Below, one piece after another: positions 41,336-55,350 of a DNA stretch of 64,000 nucleotides. The position numbers and the translations under genes are program-made. Each line of letters starts with the position of its first letter. Within the stretch, counting starts at the first letter, position 1. The stretch is from Rhipicephalus microplus (lineage: Eukaryota > Arthropoda > Arachnida > Ixodida > Ixodidae). The notes beneath the pieces are model-generated. The model was not told the DNA's origin, did no database searches, and worked only from the letters and a program-made list of their open reading frames with translations. The stretch spans positions 100,208,702 through 100,272,701 of the forward strand of contig NC_134701.1 of the NCBI RefSeq assembly GCF_043290135.1, written 5' to 3'.

Positions 41336-42929
41336 TTACGTTTTTTCAGAAATCATGTTTATTTCGCACACAATTCAAAAAGTTGAAATCAAGCATTACC
41401 AATCCGCAGAAATCTAAAAAGCTTGAAGTGATATTCACCTGCATCAAGAACGTCTTATGCGCCTGTATTTTACCAGTACTGCGTGTGTGTAAATGCAACG
41501 AAGTTACAGGAAGCCGCCAATCACGTTAATGTTATTATATACATCACAAAATATATCGTAATGTTTATTTTTATGTGCCACAAATGGGTCATTTCAGAGC
41601 AGAATAAAATACTTATATTATAAAGAGCAAAGTTTAAAAAAAAAGCTAGTGATAATCGGCCAGATAGTGCATACCACCCTATCACTGTCGTGAAACCACG
41701 CCTGCTCCACACCTTAGCTGGTGTCTGTACCTAAGCGAGAGGACGTCGACACTGTTCACTGCAACGACATTCCTATTAACCATGAACCTACAGCTTCATG
41801 CTTCCGATCGAATGCGCGCGTTGTTGCGAGAAACCGAGAAGTCGTGTATTCAAGCGTGGCCTGACACCGTAGAACTCACGAATAAATATTGAGCTCAGTG
41901 GCTTCGATCGCAATGAAAGATCGGGTCGAAAATTGGATATAATAATTCGAAGCACAGTGATGCGTGTTGTTGTCGCACAGGGCAAAGTAACGGGCTGCGG
42001 GGAATTTACGTGACCCCGCTCACGTCAGCGGCACCTGTTGAAACAAAAGGAAAAATATATGAATTAAAGGCCTCCTGGTATGAAATACTACGATACAAAA
42101 TATATTTTGTGTATCGCTTAGCACAGAGGCATCCCTGCCTACACTGATGTTGCCTCGAAAGTGGTATCTTGGAGTAATTAAAAAAATATCCACTGTGCTT
42201 GCTGACATAACATGAAGCAAATATTGCTGACAAAAAAAATTGCTTGGTAACTAAAAAGAGGTAGGGAAAACGGGATTCGCATATTCGCTATCAGCGTAAG
42301 CTACAAGATACCATTGCATCAGAAGTGTAGAAAAATAATCCTGAGTAGTAACAGCGTGTTAGTAAACCCATTTGAATTGTTCGGCCGGAAAAATTTCTTG
42401 GCACAGTTACATTTGTTTTCAGCAATAAATTTATGGAGATCCTGCTACTAAGAACTGCTTGTAGAGCCACAATAAATCAATTTATTTGTTATGACTTCAA
42501 TTTGAATAGGTAACTCAGCAACCTGTCGTCGATAAGCAACATAGCATGAAATTTTTTCACGTAATTTGTATAAGTTATTACGTATAGTGATTATGTATAG
42601 TGAACTAATACTTGTTAAAATAACATTACACTTAGATACCGCACTTACCAGTAAACTCAACCACACACACAGACTTTGCAGACACTAAAGCTTCGCCTTT
42701 AGGAGTCGAAACGATAGGGACTTTTTGTTTCTATTGCGTACTTAAAACGCTAAGAGCATGAAACCTTTGGGTACATGCTATGCATTCACTACGAGGCCTG
42801 AAGGGAGTAGGTGCAGTAGAGAATACCTTATAAGAAATACTTTTGATTTTCCATTGTCTGAATGTGATCGAATGATTGACTCCATCGATCATCAATGGTT
42901 CCTCAATACTCATTGACTTACTTAAATAC
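41335..42929. other. Gene-free stretch
   Basis: No coding similarity. At 42685-42702 the minus strand has a hairpin CTAAAGGCGAAGCTTTAG around GCGAAGC, followed outward by a CGAAACGATAGGGAC-type word (plus strand 42707-42721). It looks like the end of another dispersed repeat. Confidence 0.5.
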
Positions 42930-43180
42930 TTTGTCAACTAAATTTCTGTGGAGATTTTTGTAAAAAAAAGAACGTCATTGACTCATTTTTATAAAAAACT
43001 ATGGATGAAATTTTTCGTAAATGATACTTCTGTGGAGCGCTTTGCATTAAAATTTTTATTGTCTCGTTTCTTTAAAAAAGACAGTGGACGAAATATTTCG
43101 TAAGCAATATTTCATAAGAAAAATTGAGACTCGAACTCACTCATGTTCTCCTGCGTGCGCACGTGAAAGAGGGGGGTAAG
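42930..43180 (-). mobile_element. Possible decayed tRNA-derived SINE
   Basis: On the minus strand a B-box-like GAGTTCGAGTCTC (43125-43140) is followed by AATTTTTCTTATGAAAT and two tandem versions, about 80 bp apart, of ACGAAATATTTCGTCCACTGTCTTTTTT. The TTTTTCATCCAC-like words recall the body of the SINE at 29195-29425. The A box is not clear. Confidence 0.35.
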
Positions 43181-46124
43181 CAAATAAAAACAGAGGCGAG
43201 AACCGCGGAATCTGAGAATTTTCGTGTTCGTGGTGTGGCCGCTCTATAGTGCATGCGTGACTGTACTGAAGACTGGCCTATTTGTTGATGTTCGTGTTCT
43301 AAAAAAACAAATTGAACTAATAATTTTAGGAAATCATGGCAAGAAAGAAACAAACAGAATGCAGCGACAAAGAGAAAGATCAAAATTTATACTTGACTGG
43401 TTGATGTTTGATTGATGGTTGCGTAATTTGATGATGAATTGAACATCAAGTATACAGAAGTCAGGTGCAGAAGTCAACAGGAGGGCGTATGTCACCGACA
43501 TTTGCTGACTTTTTTAAATATTAGGTACAGTTCTCATATTCCAGCATGGTTTGTAACAGCGAACCACGACCAAGACAACCAGTGTACTGCTTTTGACATA
43601 ATGTACTAGCTACAGAAATTCCAAATTTCTAAAGAACAACTGCATGCAGTAACAATAAAAGTTTTGAAGTTCGTTCTGCACCATTCCTTGACCCCATCTG
43701 CACGCGAACGTTCACGACAGAGATGTGCAGAAGCAGTATTTATTTAAAGCAAACCTACCTGTCCGCCGCTAAGTTGTGTACGTCGTACTTGTGCTTGGTG
43801 AGCGTTTCGCCATTCACTTGAACAGTGGTGTGATGCTGAATGAAGGTAAAAGTAGCCACTCTCCATAAAATAGATCAGTCAGAGACAGGAAATGAGTAAA
43901 AACCACTGTATATTGCGAAATAAAGCACACAATTTCTAATTTAGGAAAACTGTAATAATCAAAAGCTATCTCTCTATAAAATGGCAACCCCGTGCACCGC
44001 TTCTACTGTAATCATGCGATGCACTACAACAAGTTATGGCTGAACTGTCACCTCTGCATAGAAGACTCTGGTTTCCGCAGAACCTTATTCTTCACGAAGC
44101 CTGAGTGGTTAATTGTCTCCTCTATAAAGCTTTGTGGAGGTTGAAATCATACACATCAGCCTTCTTAACGCAGAGATGCGTGAGGTAGCTACGCAGCCTT
44201 TCTAATAAACTATCCTTCCAGCCCCAGGGAGCAGTTAACTATCAAGCAACAGAATAAGTAAGGTTTGAACCTTATTACCTAGTCTGTAAGGAAGAGGCCA
44301 GGAAATTAGAGAGGAGCTCAAACTGTTATGAGGTGGCAGCGTTTCAGCCCACTTCGAGTGCGTCGGCTGCTTCATTACCAGATTACGCTAGCAGGTGAGC
44401 GTAGCTTCGCTTAGCGCCGTCATGAGCACCTCCACTAATATAAGTGTGCGATTAAAGAAAACAAACTGCGGCGTATGCCCTTCCCATAATATCTCCTGAG
44501 CCCGGAGGGGAGCGAAGACGTTCGCTGAAGTCACGGGAAATTGGTTATCACGGCGTTATTTTTTTTCCTATTTATTGCCTGCTGCAGCGGCGACTGCCTA
44601 AGCCAGGTTACTATCCTGCGTGCCAACATTCTCTCCTTTGCCACATGTTTACCTAACCACACCACACATGACTGCAGCTGGCTCGCCAGATATTCATACT
44701 CTGTCTTGCTGATTTTTTTTATCAATCGCCCGGCAAAGCAGTGTCTAGTTCAAATGAATATCCGATATATGGGCACAGCCATTGTTCACAAAATTGACCA
44801 ATAATCTACGTTTTAATGGGTGGTAATAAAGAACACGCGCTGTGGCGACAATGATTACAGTATTCTTGCGCATACAATACCTCGTACCTTGCTGAAGGTA
44901 TTTAAAGGGGAATTGCCTGTTCTTTAACTTGAAAATGCAACTCAAGAGCGTAGTAGTAGCTCTCCGAAGAATCACCAATGGGTATCGTGCTCTGTATATC
45001 TCACGCTCTTCAAAAAAAAAACACATAAACCTTTTACTGGGTTTCCCAAGTGCAGTTGTGACCGGGCAATCCTTAAATACAGCCGACTCATTTTTCTAAG
45101 ACAGAAGGAGTGATAGGAAGTGAGTGATAGGCGTTTATGACGCTGTGAAAGGGGTCCACTGTGTAAACTCGAGGGCATGCGGGGAGAGGTCCGCGGTCTC
45201 CTGCCACCGTGCAGCTCTCGTATTGTGGTGCCCCGCCCTTCGACTGCTTCAAGCGGATCCCCACTTTCATATCTCCTTCTATTTTCCGTCGCTTGCCTCA
45301 CTATTTCTTAATCTATTTCCTTCTATTCATTCTATTCCTCCTTCCCTCCACCCCTATAAGGCACTGCACCGTGTTGTCGCTCAGGCAGACAGAAATTAGG
45401 TACCTTTTTCCTCTCCCTTATAACTACAACCACCACCACCACCAACGCGAATAATCGACTACAAACACAGGCTATTTTGAGGCGGATTTTGGACTCTCCT
45501 CACCCGAACTCACATCTACTGATGCACAAATCTGACAGCGGTGCGACAGAGAGTGAGCATACTGCCGTGGTGGTGGCGCAGTGCTCCCTGCAGACGTTAT
45601 GCATAGGCGCGCAGAGCATGACAAATGCATATAACTTGTAGACATCACGGAGAGTAAATATGAACAAACGCATAAGTTAGAGAAGATGATCAATAAGTGG
45701 ACAAGCTGAGGATTTGTCTGAATGCGATAAATATGAGGAAAGACCATGGACATCGACAAAGGCTACAACCACCAGAACCACTCAAGGTCACGACACATCC
45801 TTATGGTCAACCGATGTTTTTCCTGTAATGGCACGCATAGCTTTCATATCAAGTACAACGTTGAAAGTATGTGGAATATTTAAAAAAAAGCGCATGCTTC
45901 TGTTATGAAAACGCTATGAAGCAGCTGCAATTCCCCAAAAAAGATCTCTTGTTCTAAGTACCTTCCCACTGATAATAGTTCGACTCTTCAACTTTAGTGC
46001 GGTGCAAATAAATGTTACATGTTTGAATGACACCAACGCCTCCTTTTATTGCAACAGCAATTATATGGACATTTCAGCTGGATTTTCCCCTGGCGTCAAC
46101 ATTTGCCACCACCGTCATTTACCG
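43181..46124. other. Gene-free stretch
   Basis: Short frames only, none with a recognised domain. A (CCA)n-like patch lies near 45430-45445. Confidence 0.5.
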
Positions 46125-46125
46125 T

Positions 46126-46126
46126 G

Positions 46127-46164
<38 letters not shown>

Positions 46165-46165
46165 A
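46126..46165. repeat. (TA)n microsatellite
   Basis: About 20 TA units with one TG interruption. Confidence 0.9.
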
Positions 46166-46203
46166 ATACACTTCAGAAGTGTCTACGTCAGGGTTTGCGA
46201 ACC

Positions 46204-46235
46204 TTGACGAAGACCGGCCGACCGGTTGAAAGCAT
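46204..46235 (+). ncRNA. Hammerhead-like motif 1
   Basis: TTGACGA (46204-46210), then A, then a 6-bp stem GACCGG/CCGGTT with loop CCGA, then GAAA (46228-46231). A hammerhead core is CUGANGA, stem II, GAAA. One core base differs (T for the first C), and one unpaired A precedes stem II. Stems I and III were not convincingly identified. (TA)n lies upstream, and AATAAATG follows. It is most likely a relic of a Penelope-type tail, not an active ribozyme. Confidence 0.35.
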
Positions 46236-46272
46236 ATGTAATAAATGTAAGACAACCGCTAAGTTGTGTTTC

Positions 46273-46295
46273 TTCTCTCTCTCTCTCTCTATATA

Positions 46296-46326
<31 letters not shown>

Positions 46327-46394
46327 ATATTTATATATATATATATATATGTAGATGTATATATATGCATATATATATACATCTATATATATAT
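46273..46394. repeat. (CT)n and (TA)n compound microsatellite
   Basis: A CT tract (46273-46290) leads into a long interrupted TA tract with TATTTA and TGTAGATG interruptions. Confidence 0.9.
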
Positions 46395-46870
46395 TTGAAG
46401 ATTCAAGAAAGATAAATAATTCAGAAAAAGACTCTGGCTTTCGGAGTCGAACGTTTGACCTCTCCCTCCTGAGCGCGTGGCGTTAGCCACTGAGCGACGT
46501 AAGAACTTCAACGTTCAACGTTCAAATGGCTCGCCATATAAGCCATATATATCTACCACTTACCGCTTGCAATGCCGACTTCAGAGAAATAGTTGGCTTT
46601 TAGCATTATCAGAGAAAAGGCGCAATGAGCGCGCTCGGTGCCTAGCTCGTCACGATGCGCCGACGCGTGCTCATCTCCGACATGTACATTGCCACGTGCA
46701 GAGGAAGGGTCAGATGCTAGTGCACACACGCTTATCCTTCGGTAGGGGAGAATCCTTCGCCATGGTTTTCACTGGAATGATAGCATTGTAGTTGCCAGGC
46801 CCACAAAGGTCACTTCGCCCACTGAACAGGCCCTGTCTGCGAAAACAGCATGCATTTTATATAAAACGAA
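46395..46870 (-). mobile_element. tRNA-headed dispersed repeat, copy 1
   Basis: The minus strand of 46440-46505 reads like a tRNA half: GTCGCTCAGTGGCTAACGCC (A-box region) and CGTTCGACTCC (B box). On the plus strand ATATATATCTACCACTTACC and GGCGCAATGAGCGCGC follow, and a TAGGGGAGAATCCTTCG word lies further on. All recur in the same order at 48866-49340. A TA/TG microsatellite precedes both copies. Confidence 0.6.
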
Positions 46871-48801
46871 GCGACAACTGGGAAAATTGTTAGTTTTCGC
46901 TCGTCTGTACCTGTTATTGCTTTTCGTGCATAGATTTTCTTTGAACAGCACGTTAAGTGTACAGCTATTAACGTTGTTTGTTGATCTCATCCTGTGTGTG
47001 TTGTTTTCATCGGTCCTATGTGAGTGAACAGCACGCTGCACGTTTTAATCTGGTCGCTGTTCTCAGCATTAAATGCCAGGTTGTTGCTATCGAATATATT
47101 TCTTCGCCCTAGCAGCAAGACTGAGACTTTTTCACTTCGCGTTTGCATAAATTTGAGACGTTTTCGCGATGCTTATTCCTCAAATTTACGTGCCGTTCAC
47201 ACTAGCGCTAAGGAGCGAAACCAGCATCACTGAATGTTCTTATACGGTAGTACTATTTTACGCATAAGCACTAAAATCTGAAACGCACAGAAGTTGTGCC
47301 CGTATAGTATTTACCAAAATTTAATGAAGCAAGTTTGTTCTTTTGTAGTCAGGCGGTAGCATTGTACATATAAATTTAACCTCACCAAAGAGGTGTAACG
47401 CTTACTTAAAGCACAATCACAGGAAAACGACTGTCAATGGTTCACGTTCATGGCGTTAAGATCGCCGTAGGATTATGTTCTGATATCATATAAATACAAT
47501 AGTAGCCATTCGCCAAGCCTGAACAATATGATGATTGTAACGATTAAAACAATGTAACAACCTTGAATTATGAATTTATGTGCACTTAGTAAATATCTGA
47601 GATGACGTCAGCTCCCACTCCTGCGCCAGCTGTTCTTGTCTTGTCGCCTAAAATATCTTGGCTCATACTGACAACAAGAATTCTCCACATGGTGCCTTAT
47701 AAAATTAGCTGTCCTCATCGTCTTCTCCCTCCGTTTAGCTGCCCACGCGCTGTAGCGCTATCATCGTTATTGGTCATGACACTGAGCCATCACTGCAAGC
47801 GCACGCAGCTGCTGACAATAGACATTTTTAGTTGGGCGTAAGGGCAAGATGCGTACGCTGAGAAAATTATGTTGCGTACGCTGAAATTGAAGCGTGCAAC
47901 GATACTTGTAGTATAACGTACCTTGATGCATTTCACTCATCTAGATAAGTCGTATTCGAGACGCAAGGGCTGCGAATACTCATCAGTGCAACGCACGCCA
48001 GAACAATGCCAGCTACATGTAATAACGTGGCCTCTGTGATCTGTGCGAAAAACTTCCTGTCGGCCAGGGTAAGGGCCACCAGTGTACAAGTCAGGCCGTG
48101 GCGTTCCCTGTGTAGATTTTTACCATCATTCCTAGGTGCACTGAATGTGCACGTTCACCTTCATTGTTTTGAACTTGGCTGAGCAATGAGTTTGATCAGG
48201 CACGGTCACACTGGATCGACCCCAGCATTTCATCTTGCGCTGCTGTGGGTTAGGCTTAGCATTCCCTGCGGGAAGTGGTTGCGCTCCAGGTATTCATGAC
48301 GTTACGATTAATACAGGCACACTTAGAGAGTGAAAGCTTTCCCAACGCTCAAAGCACCATGATTGTACGTACCAAACTGTTTTTTGATTTACGGGTTCAT
48401 TTGCCGAGTGACTTGGCAGAAAAAGACGCGTTCCCGCAAAAACCTATCGAAGGCGATTCTTGAGGATTTTCGTGAGATGCCAGGTCATTTCTTCTGAATC
48501 ATTAGGTTGCCGGAACGCGCCGCTTTAACTTACCTTGTCTTAGACTTTGAATTGACTAACTAAGAAGGAAGTGCCACAACCGTCCTTCAATTGCCCTGCC
48601 AGAATAGAGCGAGTTCGTGGACGTGATCATATCTTCGGTAGCATTTCATCTGGGGTGTTTGATAGATGCGCCATTGGTGTTCTCTGTTGCCGTGAGTGCA
48701 ATGTTGGGCGCCTTTGTAACGAAAGGTAGTTGTTAAAAGCTCGAGGAATGTTTGCGTGCGAGTGAACACGTGGGGCTTCATGGTAAATGTATTCTCAAAA
48801 A

Positions 48802-48802
<1 letters not shown>
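46871..48802. other. Gene-free stretch
   Basis: No domain or known repeat recognised. Open frames are below 80 codons. Confidence 0.5.

Positions 48803-48865
<63 letters not shown>
48803..48865. repeat. (TA)n(TG)n compound microsatellite
   Basis: About 20 TA units followed by about 11 TG units, directly abutting repeat copy 2. Confidence 0.95.
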
Positions 48866-49340
48866 ACATATACGTAAACGCAAAAAGAGAAATAATCCAG
48901 AAAAACTCCAGCGCGTGTAAACAAACTTGGTACCTCTGAAACGTGAGTGCGAAGCCTTAACCACTGAGCCACGGTGGATCACGCCTTTTAACGTTTAAGC
49001 GGCAAGCTATATATATCTACCACTTACCACTGCTGATGGGCATTTCTGGGGGAACTATAATGTTTTCAGCCTTACCATCAAGGTGGCGAAATGAGCGCGC
49101 ATCGCGGCATTTTCACGACGCAGCGGCGCGCGCTCTCAACTACGCGTACTTAGCGGTGAGGAGAGCAGAGGGGTGAGGCTCACTCGCGCATCCTTACGTC
49201 GCGAGGGGTAGAATCGTACGTCTTGGCTGGTCTTGGTCTTTCAGGAAACAATTTTGTTGTAGTTACGGGCACACAATTTTCACTGCAATTGTTGCACAGT
49301 CTCGGTTTGCAAAAAGGGTGCGCTTTTCAGACACAGTGAA
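48866..49340 (-). mobile_element. tRNA-headed dispersed repeat, copy 2
   Basis: The minus strand of 48910-48980 has GTGGCTCAGTGGTTAAGGC, an A-box region, and a decayed B-box GGTACCAAGTT. The plus strand shares AGAAATAATCCAGAAAAA, CTATATATATCTACCACTTACC, GGCGAAATGAGCGCGC and GAGGGGTAGAATCGTACG with copy 1 in the same order. The two copies lie about 2.5 kb apart in the same orientation. Confidence 0.6.
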
Positions 49341-50789
49341 GTACACAACTAAGACACTTATTCGCGTTCACCTGTACTTGTGAATACGTATCGCGAGACA
49401 TTTGTGCGAGAAAAACGCGGGGCATATTTCGCCCTCCTTGCCATTTTGTGCGCAACCTTCCCATTTGTTGCTATTGTGTTCATTGCTTCGCCTTTGCGGA
49501 AATGCTGTGAGTTTTATTTTCGATAGTCTTTCTTAGGATACCTCGGCGCTAAAATTTTTGTCTGTCTCTCCATATGTTAGTCTGTTTTTCTGCCAAAATG
49601 ATACCCGAAATGGCCAAAATGTAAGCCCATCCACAGGGTCCTCCAATACTGCTCAAGTTTCTGCGTTCATAATAATGCGAGTCTCAACTAAAAAGCGATT
49701 ATTACACATATCTGAGACACAATAACAACATGTCAATATTCTGTGGTGTGTCTCTTTATACTATAGAAGGCATACAGACGTAATTCTAAGGACATAGCAT
49801 TTATCACACTGCGCTGACAATCCAACGCCTTGCGCCAAAAGGCAAGTTTTTCCGAAGTTTTGCTAAGATGACACGGTGCGGCACTATACCCGCCACTGTG
49901 TGTTCTCTACCTTATATCCTCCGAGAGAGGCACGCACGCCATGCCTCGTTTCCGAATAGAACTGTCAGATAGGGCTCACGCTTGACGTGCCTCAAGCTCG
50001 TTCCATCCCCAACACGCATCAAAGCATCAAAGCGTTGCCAGGATACAATTCACCAATTTTATCGTGCAGAACATCACATAAACGTCTTGTTCAATCTCTT
50101 TCAAAGCAAGACCATCGTCCTTCGACGACAGTTGCAGTGAAACCTGCAGACACTGGGCCATTTTTGTTTACCTGATGTCGGCTCTTAGAAGCGAGTGTGA
50201 ATGTTTCGTTAGACAGTATATAAATATTCAAGCTTCTCGACATATTTAGCGTTATTAGTACGCTTGCGTTGCACACACAAAAGCGTTCCTAGTCTTCTCT
50301 CTATTACGAAAATATTTGCGCAACAAAAACAAAGCGGAAAGGTAAGGTGGGATTTCCCAGGCTGTATTGCACAGCAAAACTCTCTTTGCGTGGGAATTGC
50401 TAGGGCATCTCTTACGGCAACATCGACTTGCACTTACGGTGTAATATTTGTACATTTAAGTATATTAGATGTATACGGCATCAGAACTGTCGTCTGTAAT
50501 AACACGAAAGGGCAACTTGGTAATGCGGCTGGAAGCACGCAATTTATGGTCCAGAAAAGCCACCTTCGGAATGCAAGAGACGCCTCTTACCGGATGTGAT
50601 GCCAGATGGCTGACGATCCCCAGAGCATCTCCTCTCTGCCCTACCTTTCGAAGAGCTATCACCGTACACGTATCCCACAGATAGAAGAGTTAGCTTCACA
50701 CCACTCACATTTACTCCAACCGAAAGACTGTATTGGATAGCCACCGCTCGGTCAACGTAACGACGTAATGTCAGCAGGATTCCCAATAC
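49341..50789. other. Gene-free stretch
   Basis: Chance-sized frames on both strands. The part near 50540-50789 is open on the minus strand downstream of the immunoglobulin-like relic but shows no recognised domain. Confidence 0.4.
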
Positions 50790-51084
50790 CACGATGCCAT
50801 TGCGTAGCGGTCACACGAAGAGCGCTCCTTTGACGTTCATTCTGACCGAATTAGATGAGTTGCGATGTCTTTGTGCGCAACGCAGCTGTCTCCCCGCTGT
50901 CCTCAAGGCTAGTGCCGGAGATGTTCTTCACAGACTGCACGCCAGATGCGGAGTGTTCGGCGGTGATCTCCGGTCTTTGCGACACATAGACGGAGTCGCC
51001 TTCGATGGCCCAGTAGATCGCAGGCGTGGGGCTGTCGCGGATGTGGCACCACAGAGAGACATCTCCTTGCTTCACGGTCACCTA
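50790..51084 (-). pseudogene. Relic immunoglobulin-like domain exon
   Basis: From 51081 the minus strand reads G-D-V-S-L-W-C (Cys 12), then S-P-T-P-A-I-Y-W (Trp 24), and later L-E-D-S-G-E (residues 59-64). These are the Cys, Trp and D-S-G-x-Y-x-C landmarks of an I-set/C2 immunoglobulin domain. At about 50887-50892 one base appears lost, and the expected Tyr-x-Cys-Val-Ala continues in the next frame to a TGA. An AG acceptor-like TCGCATAG precedes the domain. Cell-adhesion or hemolin/Dscam-type proteins carry such exons. Here it is a solitary, frameshifted copy, so a pseudogene or dead duplicated exon is likeliest. Assigned from motif spacing only. Confidence 0.5.
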
Positions 51085-51289
51085 TGCGAACGACTCCTTG
51101 AGGGTTTGTGACGTGTGTCCGCTGACGGAAGCTAAAAGAGCCCATGCGTGAAAGTGAATTTTAGCCGCGACTGCGCATGAAAAGTTATAAAAATTCGCAT
51201 ATACAACGTACAGTGGGAATCGATGATATGCGAAACACGAATTAGAAGGTCTGATTGCCGCTTTAAAATCAGCACAACGTTACGAGGTG

Positions 51290-52282
<993 letters not shown>

Positions 52283-55161
52283 GTAAACGAATATGAAATC
52301 CGTTTATTGACATTTCAGGAGAGAAAAGCACTTTTAATAATAAGTAAAGGTAGCACAGAACAATACAAAATGGTCATTTTCCACCCACCACTGTATCAGT
52401 TTTGTTAGTGTGAATCTTGTATACTCAGAGGTGAAAGTTACTCTTGTGCTGTATAATGTGGTATTTAAAACTGCGAATAAATTAGTTAAGCTTAAAAAAC
52501 AGTGGTACACAATCAGATAATCTTCATTAGCACTGCTGTGTGTGTTCCACTGCGACAGAATTGCGTGGTTTTTGCAGATCATCCTGGCCATAAGTGGCAA
52601 AATGTTCGGTTGTAGAAATGGTCACGACACACTTTGACTTGCGTAGTTTTTGCATGCACAATAAAAAGGCTATATATGAATGAATCATTTCCGCATTTTA
52701 GGATGGCTTTTTGATCTCCTACAGCAGAGTACGGAGTACTCTAAATCATTAAATACTTTTTCTGAACATGCTTCTGCATTTCCTACTGACACACTGCAAC
52801 CTCTGCAGACAGGAAACTGTACGAACACCTTCAGTGAAACAGCGAACTGGTATACCCACTGTGCTTCAGAGGGGAACTCTGAAAACTTGTGGAAAAGTAT
52901 GAACAGATTGAATAACAGGGAGCCTTCTTGAGTGGAAGGTATTTCACTCATGCAATCACTCGTTAGCGTTCTGAGTAATAAAACTGCGAAGCTAGGGCAG
53001 TGCCAGAACCATTCGTGCATTAAAATAACAACAAAAAAAAAGACGTTTAGGGCTGATAGCAGATCAAAAAAGGTTGCTCTAGAGCTAACGCTTATGCCGA
53101 TAAACAGAATCACCTAATTATTTAGAAATCGGTAAACTAACTGACGTGGATATTTGAGTAAGCAAAAAAAAAGAAATATCTTGTGCAGTTCTACTTAATT
53201 GTGTGACAAAAAAGAGACAAATGAATGCTAGTCTTAGTTCGTGTGGGATAAATATGAATGACAGCCAATGATGATTTTAGCTGCTGTTACAGTTAACAAG
53301 TATAACTTGTAATATATTCATATGGTATTCTATGCTTCATAGTTTACTTTCGCACACTGCCTGTAGTATTCGGAGTTTTGTAAAAGTAACAAACAAAGCA
53401 AGACCCACTCTAAAACCGATCTACAAGCGAGGGCGATGATGCGTTTGAAGGTGTCTTAATATGGTCATGATTTTATCAGTGACAGCGTACACATTGGGTT
53501 AGCGGTTTTTGAATGCCACACTAACTTGCAGGGATGTGAAAAGTATACAGAAGTACTAACCTCCTAATATTGACTATTCTTCGTCACTAACCTTCACATA
53601 ACAATAATAGAATCAGATAACTCACACGTATTTCTACACACATGGAATACACAATATCACGATTGACGCTGTCATCAACGGGTTGCATTCCACCATCAGT
53701 GCAAGACGAGTTTACTTATATTGTGCTACTGCACTTGCAGCCACCTGTAAACTTGTTCATGCATCATGAGGTGTGGATTTATGCATACTTCAGAGAAAAA
53801 GCATCGTCTTGGACATCCCAGTAAACATAGTTATTATTAACGTTCAGGTATGACCACATGGTATAGCCTAATTTTTTTGCTCCCGCGAAGCACATTGCTA
53901 ACCTTCATTAGTACAAATTATTATATCAAATGAACCTATTCAGAGCACATAGTAGCTAGTTTATAAGAGGGCCCAATGAGAAAAAAGTGCGCCATAAGGG
54001 AAACAAATGATGTAGAACCGCAATTAAGTCTAACAGATGAACGTGTACTCCAGCCCGTGTTTCCTTATAGGCTTGCATATATCCAAGCCATAGGAACATC
54101 TGGGACAGATCAATCAATATATACACAAACCAGTCTAAATAATAACATATTTGCTTAACAGGCAGGAACACTTAAGGTGGTCTCTGCTAATATATGGCAA
54201 GGTCCTTTATTTTTATGCATCTTTTTTTCTGTATACAAGGTTTAGAACGTGACAACCATGACCACAAACATAGCCATTCATTTCGCACAGTCTAATATCT
54301 GTGCCAGAATGCCCAGTCTTGTGATAGAAGAAAGTAAAGATAGGGGAGAGGGGATCACAATGTCACATTTTGCGACAGTACCAGCCATCACTTAATGCAA
54401 AATCTGGGTGCCACAGCGCATATATTATACACCACAGCGCATATATTATCCGTGTGTTTCTGCTCGATCTAACTTGAATGCAGATGCACGAGAGTGTTTG
54501 GAGAAAAAAGCTTGGTCTAGTGACGAAACATTGAGGTGCTTCTCGTCGTTACAAATAGCGTCTCGTTTCGTGCCCAAATGAAGAACTAGTATCAGAAAAG
54601 CAAGGCTGAATACTCACGTAGTAGCAGCGTCGCCTGCGTGACTCGTGCAAGATGGCTACATCAAAAATAAACTTAGTGCACATTCAAATCGTTTGTGTAT
54701 TCAGAACGGCTCCATTATATTCACACGCTTCATTACGCCGCACGTCCATTCTTTCTCAAACATTTGCACACCAAAACGTTCATATCAGAAGGCTTTTACT
54801 GCTTTGTTTTTCTTTGCGAGAATTCAGTGCTCTCCCGCCTGTTATGACGGCTTACAAAGGCGTTCAATGGGAACTTTTGCGGTGAAATGCGGAGTAAAGA
54901 CGTTTTTTTTTCTCACTGCATGCGGCTTCAGAGGTGAAAAGGCAGCTTTCTAATGCCATTTCAAACATGCACGAAGTAAACAAAAGTGCTGAAATTTGCG
55001 AGCAGACTTGCATTCAGTAAGTGGCGAAGTAAAATGAATGGTTCACTGAGTGTCAAAACCGGACCGCTGCTTAGGGATCCCGCTGGGCGTCAGAATGGTT
55101 TCGCACCTTCGTGGTATTATGAGCAGAACTTCTCTTGTGCTTACAAAACAACGATGATTAA
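52283..55161. other. Gene-free stretch
   Basis: AT-rich. The best frames (52685-53113 minus, 142 codons; 54645-54953 plus, 102 codons) have no recognised domain. A direct duplication CACAGCGCATATATTAT lies near 54413-54450. Confidence 0.45.
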
Positions 55162-55245
<84 letters not shown>

Positions 55246-55260
55246 TAATATATATATATA
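55162..55260. repeat. (CA)n(TA)n compound microsatellite
   Basis: About 41 CA units to 55244, then a short TA run and AAAGAGAGAGAAAG. Confidence 0.95.
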
Positions 55261-55350
55261 AAAGAGAGAGAAAGATTCTGTACAGTTTTGCTTCTGTTGT
55301 TGAAAACATAGGATACAATAAATTTACGCTTCCAAAAAACTGTTTATTTG

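Noticed and set aside
46027..46398. Protein-coding use of the region around the hammerhead-like motif
   Set aside because: The frame is dominated by microsatellite codons.
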